Shown here: positions 1-10,344 of the stretch, piece by piece
Layout: every line of letters starts with the position of its first letter
Position numbering within the stretch: position 1 is the stretch's first letter
Notes under the pieces: generated by a model
The model's database searches: none
The model's input: only the letters and a program-made list of their open reading frames with translations
Told to the model about the DNA's origin: nothing
From: Diphasiastrum complanatum
Taxonomy: Eukaryota > Streptophyta > Lycopodiopsida > Lycopodiales > Lycopodiaceae
NCBI GenBank assembly: GCA_029204225.1
Contig: CM055100.1
Coordinates: forward strand, 27,106,649 to 27,170,648
DNA length: 64,000 bases
Reading direction: 5' to 3'
Program-made: the position numbers and the translations under genes

Positions 1-560
1 TCGTGACCAACTCGAAAGATTTGCAAAGGATTCGCGAAAGATTCGCGAACAGTTTCTTGTGGAAGCTCATGGCTTTCTTGTTAAAGCTCGAAAGATTCGC
101 AAATAGAATCTTGTTCAAGCCTCAGATATTGTGAAATTGTCGTGAACAATTCGTGAAATCTTCTGAATTGTTCTTCAAGCTCACGTGTCATGAAACTATC
201 TCGAACAGTTCGCGAAATATTCTAGCTTCCTTCTTCAAGCTCAAGAATTGTCATCTATCGCAAACAATTCGCGAAAGATGAAAATGTCGCAAAGAGACAA
301 GTGTCGTGAACAATTTACAAAACACGAAGCTGAGACAAAGAGACAGACTGTCACAAAATATTCGTGAATAGAATTTATTCGAGCCTGGAAACAGAGTGTC
401 TATTTGAATATCAACCGTCATAAACAGTTATATTTCCACTGTTACAGTATTAAAAGGCCAAAAGACTTGTAAATAAAAGGCCAAAAGACTTGTCCTGTAG
501 CAATATAAATACATATGCACTACTCGTTGAAACTCACTCATTCAGAGACACAACACCGAG
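1..560. repeat. TTCGCGAA-rich degenerate repeat, probable LTR fragment
   Basis: The palindromic word TTCGCGAA and close variants recur many times in the first 400 bases, spaced irregularly by GAAAGA and AACAG linkers. No open frame of interest is present. The same vocabulary occurs near 1370-1450 and 3240-3380, beside copia RNase H fragments, so this is probably LTR or untranslated DNA of the same family. The assignment is inferred from word similarity only. Confidence 0.45.
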
Positions 561-1329
561 ATAAGACAACAAGAGATGTATACTGATGAATCAGATTCAG
601 AGTTACAAAAATTTATTTTTGATCAATAGTTTCTTATTGTGTAAATTGTCTTAAGTTGTCTCATATTTCCGCATATAGTCTAATACTTCCGCATATAATT
701 TCGGCATGCATATTCAATCAGAACAAATACTGTTCTATTAGTACATAGATTGGATAAAATCGCAATTGAAGACACTGATATTAGTTTGATTTATTCGAAC
801 TTGCATCGTGTTCTCTGTGGAAGAATAATTACTATTTCTCCTACAACTGCTCACCATTTTATAAGGGAGAAAGTCCAAGCTAAAGATATCTTATTGACAA
901 AGCCTCTTCAAAAGGATACATGTTTTTAGCTTAGATCATTCCTTGTCTTAATTAGTACAATTATGTTATCATCTAGCTAGATTGTGAGGAGAAGAATTGA
1001 AAATTCACAATTCTAGCTTGACTAGTTTGTTGTAATTCCATTTGCAAGTGATGATGTGCCACATGTCATGTGTATATATGCTTAGCCCTATGTCTATTCA
1101 TGTAAATTCATCACATGAGCAGCACATCAGGTCTATTGGCGACTTTACTAATTAGTACAAAATGTATATTAGCATTGTAGAGAGAATATAGGACTATTTT
1201 TAACATGTTTTGCCTTGTTGGTGGATCTCGAGACTTTGAGGTCAATGCTAGGGTTGACGGCCTATTTTAAGGTAATAAATTCAGGTTTAGGACTGATGGA
1301 AAATATCTAGACGTGAAAATTGTGCAAAT
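561..1329. other. Non-coding stretch, no feature recognised
   Basis: AT-rich sequence without a supported ORF, RNA gene or clear repeat. It probably belongs to decayed retroelement DNA between two LTR-like segments. Confidence 0.4.
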
Positions 1330-1369
1330 TCAAAATTCCATTAAAATTTTAAAAACGAACTGATAGAAG

Positions 1370-1660
1370 TCTCTCAAACAATTCGCAAATAATTTCACGA
1401 AACTGTACTGATCACGAATAATTTCTGCTCGAGAACAATTCGCGATCCAATGAAGCTCTGCAACAAAACGAATCGAAGTGAAACTAGACGAAAGAGAAGA
1501 ATTCACGAAAAGATCAATCAGGCTCTGTAACGAGATGAGACGAAACGAAACGAAACTATATGAAATAAAACAAAACGAAATGAAACTTAAGTGAGCTCTG
1601 AAATTGATGTACTCTTATAGCCAAGTGATCGCAAAGTGAAACGAAGCGAAACATGAAGCA
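1370..1660. repeat. GAAACGAAAC simple-like repeat with TTCGCGA words
   Basis: Short GAAACGAAAC-type words are repeated between about 1470 and 1660, preceded by several AATTCGCGA-like words. This resembles the start of the window and lies just left of a segment duplicated at 2641-2830. It is probably LTR material of the neighbouring minus-strand copia remnant. Confidence 0.4.
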
Positions 1661-1684
1661 AAAGCATTCGTGAATAAAATCAAT

Positions 1685-1870
1685 TCGTGTGAAATTTAGA
1701 TATGATTGCTGGTCACTACCGGCTATATCATTCCTACAATCCTCCAGAATGTAGGCAGACACTGCTGATCTATGTTATAGATTATTATAGCATTCAACAA
1801 AATCAAACCAATGTGCGGAATTGAATAAACAAGTGAATCAGATACACGAAGATGTTGGAAAATCTGTATA
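1685..1870. repeat. Duplicated LTR segment, copy 1
   Basis: This segment is clearly homologous to 2641-2830. Both carry TTAGATAT, CTTGTCACT/CTGGTCACT, TATCATTCCTACA, CTAGAATGTAG/CCAGAATGTAG and ATAGCATTCAACAAAAT in the same order. Each copy lies downstream, on the minus strand, of a copia RNase H end. They are best read as two copies of one 3' LTR. Confidence 0.6.
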
Positions 1871-2294
1871 TATCACTCGTCTGGTGCTATGCGCACGTGA
1901 ACATCGTGGCAGAGAGAAGCGAGCAGAGTATCCTCGGTGCATGCAACTATATATATCCAACTTTGTTAGTTCAAAGTCTGGCCTACTTGATCATAGCTTC
2001 GAAGTCACTAGATCGATACAATCGATTCCATAGCCATGCACGAATTACATTGGTTTTAGATTTAGCTTTGCGGAAGCGTATTAGGTGCAGAGATTAGAGC
2101 ATCACAATCAACTCAGACTATCAATCATAGAAGACAATTTAACCGATGAATAAGTTTATCTGCAGGCAAGAAGAAATCTGAACATGAATAATTGAGCATT
2201 CAATCACAATAGACACGACCTAGATTATTGGAACATTGATTATTCAGTCATGAATCATTCAGAATAATATGTGCATTAACAACTACAATATTAT

Positions 2295-2591
2295 CTATTG
2301 ATCATCAAAATTAGAGTGGAGAGCTAGAAAGGCTTTGGCATTAAAAACATTTTGTTTCTTCAGCTCTCTCTCAAAGCATGATAGCTTGATGACTCCAAGA
2401 CTGCTCATCTGTTTCTCGAATAGACCTTTATCTAAGGCCTTAGTGAAAATGTCAGCTACCATCTCCTTTGTTCCAATGAAGGTAGTTTGTAATATCTTCT
2501 TTTCAATCAGATCCCTTATCAAGTGGTATTTGATCATAATGTGTTTCATCCTTGAGTGAAACACGGGGTCTTTTGTCAGATTATTTTCCAT
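2295..2591 (-). pseudogene. Copia RNase H C-terminal fragment (copy A)
   Basis: The minus frame encodes the end of a Ty1/copia polyprotein: a VFHSRMKHI stretch, a YHLIRDLIE helix and the diagnostic ADIFTKALDKGLFE motif that ends copia RNase H domains. The fragment begins right beside the LTR-like segment at 2600, so the rest of the polyprotein is missing. With the longer copy at 3350-3810 it forms a tandem pair of the same family in the same orientation. It is not a functional gene. Confidence 0.85.
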
Positions 2592-2640
2592 CTACAAAAC
2601 TGATGACGATCGCGTGTAGTCGAGGACGCGAAACAATTTG

Positions 2641-2830
2641 GATGGATTTTAGATATAATTGCTTGTCACTGCCAACTGTATCATTCCTACAGTCCTCTAG
2701 AATGTAGACAGACACTATTGATCTACGGTTTGATTAACATAGCATTCAACAAAATTCAACTAGTGTAAGGAATTTATAGAATGAGTGAATGAGATATACG
2801 AACGATGGCGGACAACAATTCATTCAAGAT
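2641..2830. repeat. Duplicated LTR segment, copy 2
   Basis: Second copy of the segment at 1685-1870 (same ordered words, scattered substitutions). It lies between the two copia RNase H fragments. This is expected if two truncated elements of one family are arranged in tandem. Confidence 0.6.
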
Positions 2831-3349
2831 CAGACAAGATAAGAGTGATATGTGCGTAATGCGCTGTATGACAAACCCACACAGCGCGTTGGCGTGAGAG
2901 AAGCGACGCTCTCTCACGAGTGATGTCTCGCTTACTAGCGGACTTCTTGGATCTCTGTGGATCCTGCTTACAAAACTTGTCTCGCTCAAAAACGGACTTC
3001 TATTCTATATCATGTATGTCTAGTTTTCTTACTAGCATTGAATTTATTTATTTTTATATCATGCATCAACCAGAAGTTATATAGTCATGTCGTGTAACTT
3101 CTAGATTAGAGTGATTAAACATCTACAACTAATTACGAATTACAAGAGTGGCAGATTAGCCATGAACTAGAGTGCATCTGCTGATGTTATGATATCAGAT
3201 CAGATATATGTACTTCTTGGTACTTGCATGATCTTGCTGATCTTTTTTGGAGCGTGAAGGTGTCGCGACGATTTTCGTGTCGCTTCAAGTTGTTTGACTT
3301 TTGCGTCATCTGACTTTCTCTCGTCAGGGTGTTCGCGAACATTTTCGCT

Positions 3350-3810
3350 TCATGTCTTTGGACTTTCACGTTCGCAAACATTTTTGTTAGACAAAGGGCT
3401 GAAAGCTAGCTTGACGACTCCAAGAGTGCTCCTCTGTCTCTCAAAAAGACCTTTGTCTAAGGCTTTTGTGAAAATGTCAGCAACTATGTCTTTCGTTCCG
3501 ATAAAGGTGGTCTGCAGCATCTTCTTCTCAATCAGATCCTTGACCAAGTGGTACTTGATCGCGATGTGTTTCGTCCTTGAGTGGAACACATGATATTTCA
3601 TTACATGAGCCAAATTATTTCATTGGCCATCTTTGCTGATGCAACGTACTTTGCTTCGCAGGATGACTGAGCCACAATGGTCTGCTTCTTGCTGACCCTG
3701 AGCCACAATGGTCTGCTTCTTGCTGACCCAGAGAATTGCCGCTCTTGACGCGATGGTGCATCCTCTTGAGATGCTTTTACAATCGTCCTTGAGGGAAGCC
3801 CAGCTAACAT
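3350..3810 (-). pseudogene. Copia RNase H domain fragment (copy B)
   Basis: Two overlapping minus frames carry successive parts of a copia RNase H domain. The upstream part reads SKKQTIVAQSSCEAKYVA, the usual catalytic-region motif with alanine/serine and EAEYVA-like context. The downstream part has VFHSRTKHIAIKYHLVKDLIE and ADIFTKALDKGLFE. A perfect 31-base tandem duplication in the SKKQTIVAQ codons shifts the frame. Reverse transcriptase and everything upstream are absent. The identification rests on family motifs visible in translation. Confidence 0.87.
3668..3729. repeat. Perfect 31-bp tandem duplication in copia RNase H
   Basis: Positions 3668-3698 and 3699-3729 are identical. Because 31 is not a multiple of three, the second copy shifts the RNase H frame and repeats the SKKQTIVAQ codons. 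It looks like a recent slippage or repair duplication in an already dead element. Confidence 0.9.
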
Positions 3811-4218
3811 CCATTAGAGAAAATATGGGCCCAAAGAGGGCCCTATAAAGAATGCCATGTAGGAGAGAGAGAAATAACTATAAAGTAATTATAATATTAT
3901 TTTCTAACTTCTTTATGCATCTGCCCACACTACTTTCTATGTAAATGAATGCACCTTAGTTTAGTCACATCAAACTTCACTGGTGCTTAACCATAGTTAA
4001 AATATAATTTTCAAAATGTTGAAATATTCCCTCCCAATAGTTGGGAACACTCAAAAATTTGAATTAGGAGTGACATTTCTGAAACAAAGCCTATGCCATC
4101 TCTATCTCTAGGGTCAAAAACAAGTGTTTAGCGCCATCTCTATCTCCAGCAGAGTTGTTAGTGCCATCTCCAGCTTTGTTATTGTCATTGTGTTGTTTGT
4201 TATTGTACTACTGTACTG
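3811..4218. other. Non-coding spacer
   Basis: No ORF or repeat was recognised. The words GCCATCTC and CTATCTC repeat loosely near 4095-4170, just before the next open frame. Confidence 0.4.
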
Positions 4219-5318
4219 ATGACAAAGCTTTATCATCTTCATGTGGATCTGTCACCAAAATATGCTCTGCTCGAGACAAGAAATTCAAAGCAACCCAAAT
4301 TGTCAACTTCTGATATGGTCCGATACAGGGAGGAAAAGCTAAAGCATGTAGATTTATGGTCATCAGGAACATTGTATCCTATTGATCCATGTTCATTGCA
4401 ACATCCAGATTTTCATTCGGTGAGTCAGTTAATAATCTATATGTGTCATGGTAAAAATGGCCTTTTGGGTTACTGTGAGAATTTGATGCTCTATGGGAAT
4501 GCACATTCAATGCAAAGAATACATTATTTGGAAGAAGAATCAAGGAAAATATGTAACGAGTGCGAAGAAAAATCTACAAAGTTGAAAACTTGTTTGGATA
4601 AAAATGAGATGCTCAAGAAGGAGATCCAAAGGTTGAAATCTGCTTTGCATCATTATACAACTAGTAATGATGAGATAAAAACTGCATTTCAATCCATGCG
4701 TATCTCATATTTGTCTCTTGTTAAAGATATGGATGTGCTCAACTGAAAGGTCTGAAGCAACAAGAGGAAAAGACTGGTTAACAAGGATATATGTGATCTA
4801 TCATCCAGAGGAGGTCATAGAAAAAGATGAATCTGTGCATTCAAGTAAGTTATAGCTTATTTGGTATTGAATATTGCTTAAACTTTTTGATTCATTCATA
4901 ATCACTAATTTTGTTATTTATTCATTTCAACTTCTGTTGATTTGCTTATTATATATTGTTGTGAATACTATGAGTGTCCTAATTTCTACTGACATTTTCA
5001 TGAACATTATGTTTGCAATGTAGATCAATAATGGTTGTTAAAAACCATTTGGTCGATGAGATTTTAATTGGAAACTCACTAGGCTCTATCTTGACTTCTA
5101 AATCTATGAAATCAATGGTAAACAATAACAAAATGAAAAAGATTAAGGCATCAGTTGCTGATAGCATTATGGATGAAGTTGAAAAAATATTAGACACTAC
5201 ATTGCTTCAGGGGGCATGTGACTTTTCTAGCATCAATAGGGAAGCATATGCAACAATGTTTAAGATGATAAAGGAGGCATTTGCACAAGTAAATATTAAA
5301 AAGTTTCCAATCCCATGA
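4219..5318 (+). pseudogene. Unrecognised coiled-coil gene, two exon-like frames
   Basis: The family is not recognised. The first frame (4219-4743, 175 codons) has an N-terminal part ending near HPDFHSVSQLIIYM and then a lysine/glutamate-rich helix from about residue 105 to 150, probably a coiled coil. A +1 shift near 4740 keeps a frame open to a good donor (GTAAGT at 4845-4850). A pyrimidine-poor acceptor at 5022-5023 leads into a second frame to 5318 that is lysine- and methionine-rich. The splice phases do not match by one base, so the gene is either decayed or wrongly joined here. It is strongly AT-rich like its right-hand neighbours and unlike the copia DNA on its left. Confidence 0.4.
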
Positions 5319-5774
5319 CCATTTCATATTTTAAAAAAAAAAAGACATGTTAAACCAAGGTATGTAGACAATAGTTGGTAATTCATCTCATATCAATGAA
5401 GTGTATTGCTCGAAAGGAGAAAGTCCAGCTTATAACAATTCCAACAATTTATCTATTGACATTAATCAGTTATTAACAACATTCGTCATAAATTTTTACG
5501 GTTACAAATGAGAATGTCAATAACAAGTTGATAGTTGTTCTCAAGTTAAATGAGTCTGAAATTATAAAAGGACAAAAAATGGAAAGTTGAATGGAGCACT
5601 TTCAAATTCAGAAGACTCAGAAGGTCTCAATTTCAGTGTTCAATCAGAAAATGATATCTGGTGGTTGGCAGCATTTCAGGTATAGCAAGGAGTACAGGAG
5701 TATCGAGAGATCGAGAAGATCCTAATTGGAAACCTGTACTACTGATTCCTCTTTGAAATGTTCATATCTACACA
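5319..5774. other. AT-rich stretch, no supported feature
   Basis: Only short broken frames are present between the exon-like frames on either side. It may be intron or decayed coding DNA of the same unknown gene. Confidence 0.35.
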
Positions 5775-6577
5775 TTGCATGCAGAGGTGCGTATTATAGA
5801 AAAAATAATATATCTTCATATCTTGTTTGCATGGAATTCCGAGACAGAGGCCTTTGCGAAGGAAGCTATTTCCAGATTAGAGGATGTGTTGTCCAAAGCA
5901 GGCTTACATAAAGGCCACGTTAAAATAAAAAAAGATGACAAGCTATCAAGTAAAACAAGAAATATTCCATGCAAGTCGAGCATTGGAGGATCCAAAGCTC
6001 AAAGAATTTTATCAAATTATTCTGGCAAACAATCCAAGGTTCAATACACGGTTTGAAAAGAAATTATTGTAGCAACTCAAGATTTCAAAGAAGAAAGTCC
6101 TACTCGTATACACAAAATAGAAGTTTGAAAAATGTTAGACAACATGGTGAAATACTTGAGAAAAGATAAATTTTCAAATACTGATGTACAAATGATACAA
6201 AAAACAACCAATGAATTTGTGGATGCAGTTCAAAGTGCATGGGGTGTTGATCATATAACACATTATATCGTAAGAATTTGATTTTATACTATGATAGACA
6301 AATATGTGCAATTAAATTAGATACTTTTGGTACTGATTTAGATTATGTTTTTATGACATGCAGCACATATTACGACATCATTCGACATTCTTTGCAAGAA
6401 ATAGTGGAAGTCTTAGCATATGGTCATCGCAAGGAATGGAAAAATCTCATTGGCAAGCAAGAGCGGCATTTCATAAAAGTACACAACATGGCGGGACTAG
6501 CACAAAAAATAGCTGTATACTACAACTTTTTCAATGATTTTACAGAAGAATCCAAATTCGTCATAATACAAAATTGA
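5775..6577 (+). pseudogene. Unrecognised ORF fragments in the AT-rich block
   Basis: Two frames, 5775-6056 (93 codons) and 6278-6577 (99 codons), read like protein rather than random sequence. The first has a charged helix around residues 20-40 (SETEAFAKEAISRLEDVL). The second has HSLQEIVEVLAYGHRKEW near its middle and an aromatic C-terminus. No catalytic motif was recognised and no family is proposed. They may be later exons of the gene at 4219, since they lie on the same strand with short AT-rich gaps, but a common transcript is only inferred. Confidence 0.3.
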
Positions 6578-6837
6578 CGAATTATAAAAAATTTCAAAAA
6601 GCATGCAAATTTATACAAGCCAGTAGGCTATAGACACACGATAAAATTTTGTATATTAAATAAAAATATTTACAAAGTACAATTAAGCAATATCTACTCT
6701 GCTTCCGATACTTTCTCCAATGAAAGTTACAACTTAGAATCATGCAACAATTTTCTTCTTTCGTATGGATCCAACAACTCGTGGTTTTTATGCTTACTCA
6801 GATCAACGTAAGCAGCATACAATGCAAAATGAGATGA
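6578..6837. other. AT-rich convergent intergenic gap
   Basis: It lies between the 3' ends of the plus-strand fragments above and the minus-strand gene at 6838-8210. No feature was recognised. Confidence 0.35.
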
Positions 6838-8210
6838 TCAGAACATGGAATTCACTGGTCCATATCCTAAAATTTTAACCGCAATGGTTTTCTTTACAAA
6901 AATTATTTTATGCACCTTATTGAAATTATGTCCTCCAAGAAAATGAAATAGTGCCTTGATTGCCATAATCATAGTCTTACCATGTTGATGAAACTTTGAA
7001 TGGGCAACACGTATCTCATTATTCTTGAAGAACTTCAGATAGTTTCCCAGTGCATGATCTCTTGAAAATTCTCCAGCAAAAGATCTTTGTCCTCCTCGAC
7101 GAATTGCGAAATCATCAAAGAAAATTGTATCCTGAAATGATAAAAAACAAAGTAAGCTCCAGTATATAATCTGACATAACGAATCTACTAGTACATGATA
7201 AGATACAAAAACTTACACATTCGGCTTTGTCTTCCTTGATTACTATCTCTTCATCAGTATTATGTCCACCTTTCGATGTCAATATTATTGGTGAATAGAC
7301 AGTTGGTTGTGGAAAACCAAGTTGACTCTAGATTCTGAGAAACTCCTCCTCAAAAGGTAGATCATCTTCTTTGTTGCGCATTTCCTCGACAACCATTTTC
7401 AAGCAATCTTTTCCTGAATAAAACTTATCATTATGTACATCATCAACACCAGGGAGAAGGTCATCAGCATCAAAATCAATTATATCCGAAAATTCATCAA
7501 GCTCTTTGTTCAAAATGCAAAGAGTCTCGGCTCCAGTGAAATAAAAAAGATCCGATATATCCGATATTGTCAAAAAAGAATTATTATCTATATTATAAGT
7601 ATGCAAAGTGATCAAAGATTTATCAGAAGGAGAAAGGGTAGTGGGTGTTTTAAGGCCTATAAACGATGCCCTATTTAGAGTAGGATCAAAATTTGAACAA
7701 TCATCTAAATTAACGCTCGTATCAATTAAAAAAGTATCTATATGTACAAATTTTGACTTTTCAGACTTTGTACCACTAGAAGAAACAGCTTCAAAAGTGG
7801 AAGGGACAGCTTCCGAATCGTCAGAAATATTTAACAAAAGAAAAAAAAAACAAATGCAGACTGAAAATCAACAAATCTATATTTTTTATCGTGAATTGGG
7901 CACTCATCTACAGACTTGAAATCATTATGTAACTTGGTAAACATTCTGTCAAGCTTAGCTTTATAGATATGTTTGTTGAGTGCCACCAGGTCCTAATAAT
8001 GAATCATGTCCTTATTCTGAGATCTGAATAACGGAGTATTGAGAAGAGACTTAAATCTGAGATATATCTCAGAAAATACCTCCACACCAGGGCCCTCAGT
8101 TATAGAAGGAAGAATAAAAAAAAAAAAAAATAAAAATTCAAATACTCCAAACTATCAGTAATACCAAATTCATGAAAAAAAGAAAGCAAACTAGAATCGA
8201 AATTAGACAT
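6838..8210 (-). pseudogene. Unrecognised two-exon gene, divergent partner of the H3-like gene
   Basis: The start ATG is at 8210-8208. The first exon runs to 7217 and ends at a strong donor (GTAAGT from 7216). The second exon starts after an ATTTCAG acceptor at 7131 and runs to a stop at 6840-6838. The join is phase 0. Exon 1 is serine- and aspartate-rich (for example DSEAVPSTFEAVSSSG and DFDADDLLPGVDDVH), consistent with an acidic or nuclear protein. Exon 2 is basic and aromatic (FAIRRGGQRSFAGEFSRD, then HFLGGHNF). A frame shift lies near the poly-A/T run at 8108-8130 and an in-frame TAG at 7330-7328, so the copy is broken. It shares its upstream region with the gene starting at 9115. No family was recognised. 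Confidence 0.5.
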
Positions 8211-8292
8211 TTTAAATAAAAACAACAGATGTAAAATTTCAAATATTGCTCTCAGACGCAAACTGCAGGTCAGGCAAGCACCTCAAGACAAT

Positions 8293-8475
8293 GTGTGCTC
8301 GAAAGAGATATTAGAAATTAGAGTATCAGATCCGAACGCATGAACAAAGAGCACAAAAGAAAGGAGATGTAAGGCGCACTTGAATGCAATATCGGATGAG
8401 ACAATATCAATTTTAGGTGCAAGTTAGTCAACGGAGAGTAATCAGTGCAAACGGCACGCTTGAAATCGATATCTA
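8293..8475 (-). promoter_or_regulatory. Three minus-strand copies of a 22-bp CCRATATCG...CAAGC motif
   Basis: Read on the minus strand, 8314-8293, 8395-8374 and 8475-8454 fit a loose consensus CCRATATCGNTTTCAAGCRC with some mismatches. The same motif occurs three times on the plus strand beyond the CACGTG cluster, so each arm faces its own gene. They lie between the predicted promoter core and the ATG at 8210 and could be 5' UTR or downstream promoter elements. Function is inferred only from the arrangement. Confidence 0.5.
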
Positions 8476-8541
8476 ACCAAGAAATCGTAAATTTGCGTAA
8501 AAATCCGAGCTGAAAATGATCTCTTGATAAAAAAAAATTCG

Positions 8542-8785
8542 CACGTGTGGAGGAGTTACGAAGGAACACATGTCGACGTATGATTGGTTAGAATTAATAC
8601 GTCGTCGTACAGAGAATGATTTATTTGACATCTGTCACGTGCGAGAATGGCACGCATCGAAAAAGAGATTCGTGCACGTGTCCCAACCCACGTGGCCTCA
8701 TAATTGAGCCATCATTGTTAGTACGAATATTCCACATGGACCAATTAGCTGACGACACGTGTCTTCGGCCGTCTTTTCACACGTG
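8542..8785. promoter_or_regulatory. Probable bidirectional promoter with six CACGTG boxes
   Basis: Perfect CACGTG hexamers begin at 8542, 8636, 8675, 8689, 8756 and 8780. Several are in ABRE/G-box context (ACACGTGT, CCACGTGG). The hexamer is expected about once in 4 kb, so six in 244 bases is a strong cluster. A TATATATT element follows near 8798 on the histone-like side. In plants CACGTG is bound by bZIP and bHLH factors. Its position between two divergent genes suggests a shared promoter, but activity cannot be judged from sequence. Confidence 0.6.
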
Positions 8786-8851
8786 TGAAAATTTCGTATA
8801 TATTAAGTCCTCGAAATTTTTATTTTTTGGCAGAATTTTCGATTTTCGCTC

Positions 8852-9034
8852 CCAATATCGCTCTCAAGCGCGCCCTCTCATCGTTTAATCGTCCACCTTT
8901 TCACAGTTGGCTCGAGACCGATATCGATGTTAGTCCAATATCGCTTTTGAGCACACATCTCGTTTCTTAAAATATTCTGTGTATATCTTGTGCTCAAAAC
9001 CGATATCCAGTTCTGGTATCGATCTTAAGCACTC
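8852..9034 (+). promoter_or_regulatory. Three plus-strand copies of the 22-bp CCRATATCG...CAAGC motif
   Basis: 8852-8873, 8935-8956 and 9013-9034 are the plus-strand counterparts of the motifs at 8293-8475. The clearest pair reads CCAATATCGCTYTYRAGC. All three lie between the CACGTG cluster and the ATG at 9115, consistent with a repeated 5' UTR or promoter element of the histone-like gene. Confidence 0.55.
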
Positions 9035-9114
9035 TTTTATCGCAAATTTTTTTGTTTTCATCCCCTTTGCTTTTGTTCAAACTTTTTTTTGTTAATTTTT
9101 TTTTTTTGAGAATG

Positions 9115-9790
9115 ATGGCTAGGACCAAATCCATTGCTCGTGCCATAACCATTGTATAGCCATTCCATGCCCATGTTCCCCCTGGTACTAGCCATAGACA
9201 TGGAAGGAAGCAGGCCTAGCTGAGGGAGATTAGAAAACTCCAAAGATCAACTGAACTATTGATCCCTAGAGCTCCTTTCAGCCGATTTGTAAGGAATGTC
9301 ACTCTGTCATTTGGGCTAAATATTCGTTTTGCCGTGACAGCCATGCATGCCTTACAGGGTGCTGCAGAAGATTTTCTGTCCCAGTTTTTTGAGGATACTT
9401 GTCAGCGTGTCACCATCATGCCAAAAGATTTTGTCATTATCAGAAGGCTTCGGGACCGTTTTTCTGGTCTGCATGTTGATAATGTCAGCACCTCCAGAGA
9501 CCTGCCTTTGGATAGAACCAACTTGCCGACTACCCCTAGGAGGAAGAGGAAGCAGCCTGTCTCCAAGAAGGCTGGATCTCGAAGGCCAGTTGTTTCTCTA
9601 CCTCCTAGAGTTATCCCGGCCAAGAGACCTCGGATCGTCCTGAGCTCTGAGTCAGATGCTGGAGAATCTGATTCAGATCAAGAATCTTCACCCCTTCCTC
9701 CTCCTGTTACTCGTCCAGCTCTTCAGCATGTTTCATCACCAAAAGTGTTGATTACCCAAAAGGAGCTCGACAAAATAATAGAGAAATCTG
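9115..9790 (+). pseudogene. CENH3-like histone H3 with long C-terminal extension, two in-frame stops
   Basis: One frame from ATG 9115 starts MARTK, like H3 and plant CENH3, then diverges. After TAG codons at 9157 and 9217 it reads LREIRKLQRSTELLIP, RAPFSRFVRNV, ALQGAAEDFL, QFFEDT and RVTIMPKDF. This covers the alpha-N, alpha-1, alpha-2 and alpha-3 histone-fold segments in order. LLIP-APF, AAEDFL and KDF--IRRL favour a CENH3-type origin, but loop 1 lacks the usual CENH3 insertion. About six residues of loop 2 (the LCAIHA region) are missing between FEDT and RVT. Instead of stopping a few residues after alpha-3, the frame continues with a basic stretch (PRRKRKQPVSKKAG), an acidic serine stretch and a short helix up to a donor-like GTAAAT at 9791. 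No intron interrupts the histone fold. It could be a decayed retrocopy fused to other coding DNA, or a fast-evolving variant. Confidence 0.72.
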
Positions 9791-9959
9791 TAAATATTGT
9801 TTCTACTTTTTTTCCTACTCCTGTACATAATCTTTTTGTAAGAATTCCATACAATCATGCCCAAGTTTATTTTGATTCTAACCATCATAACCAATATGAG
9901 GCCTACCTAGCTAATAAAATTGATCTTCTCAGCAACTTTTTTGATTTTTTTTTTTCCAG

Positions 9960-10225
9960 ATTCACATACAAGCTTTAGATTAGGTCCCAAATTTTGTGCC
10001 AAGCTGAAAAATAAAACGTCAAAAATTTCAGATGTAATAGTAGAAGCAAGAGTATCATTTTTGCGGAATAGTATTAGTTTCGATTCCTATGGTATAGTTT
10101 TTGTTGTTAGTCCATTTTTCATGGGAGCGATAAAGGCAAAAGAAGCCAATTTTGAGAAGGCTGTATATTTTATCGAATGCAGTCCTGTGGCGAAATTTTG
10201 TTTGATTCTATATGAAAATAAATAA
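9960..10225 (+). pseudogene. Exon-like frame downstream of the H3-like ORF
   Basis: A long pyrimidine tract and CAG at 9959 precede a frame that stays open to a TAA at 10223 and includes KISDVIVEARVSFLRN and a hydrophobic YGIVFVVSPFFMGAI segment. It does not join the preceding exon in phase through the donor at 9791, so the link is uncertain. The family is not recognised. It lies on the same strand and in the same AT-rich block as the phase-consistent exons that follow. Confidence 0.35.
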
Positions 10226-10344
10226 GAATTGCTCTTTTGTTTTTGTTGTTATAATCTAGATTGTTGCATATTTCATTGCTTTGATAAGTAAGAATTGCTT
10301 TCATAAGTATAGATTTATCGATATTTGTATTTTGGTTGTTGCAG

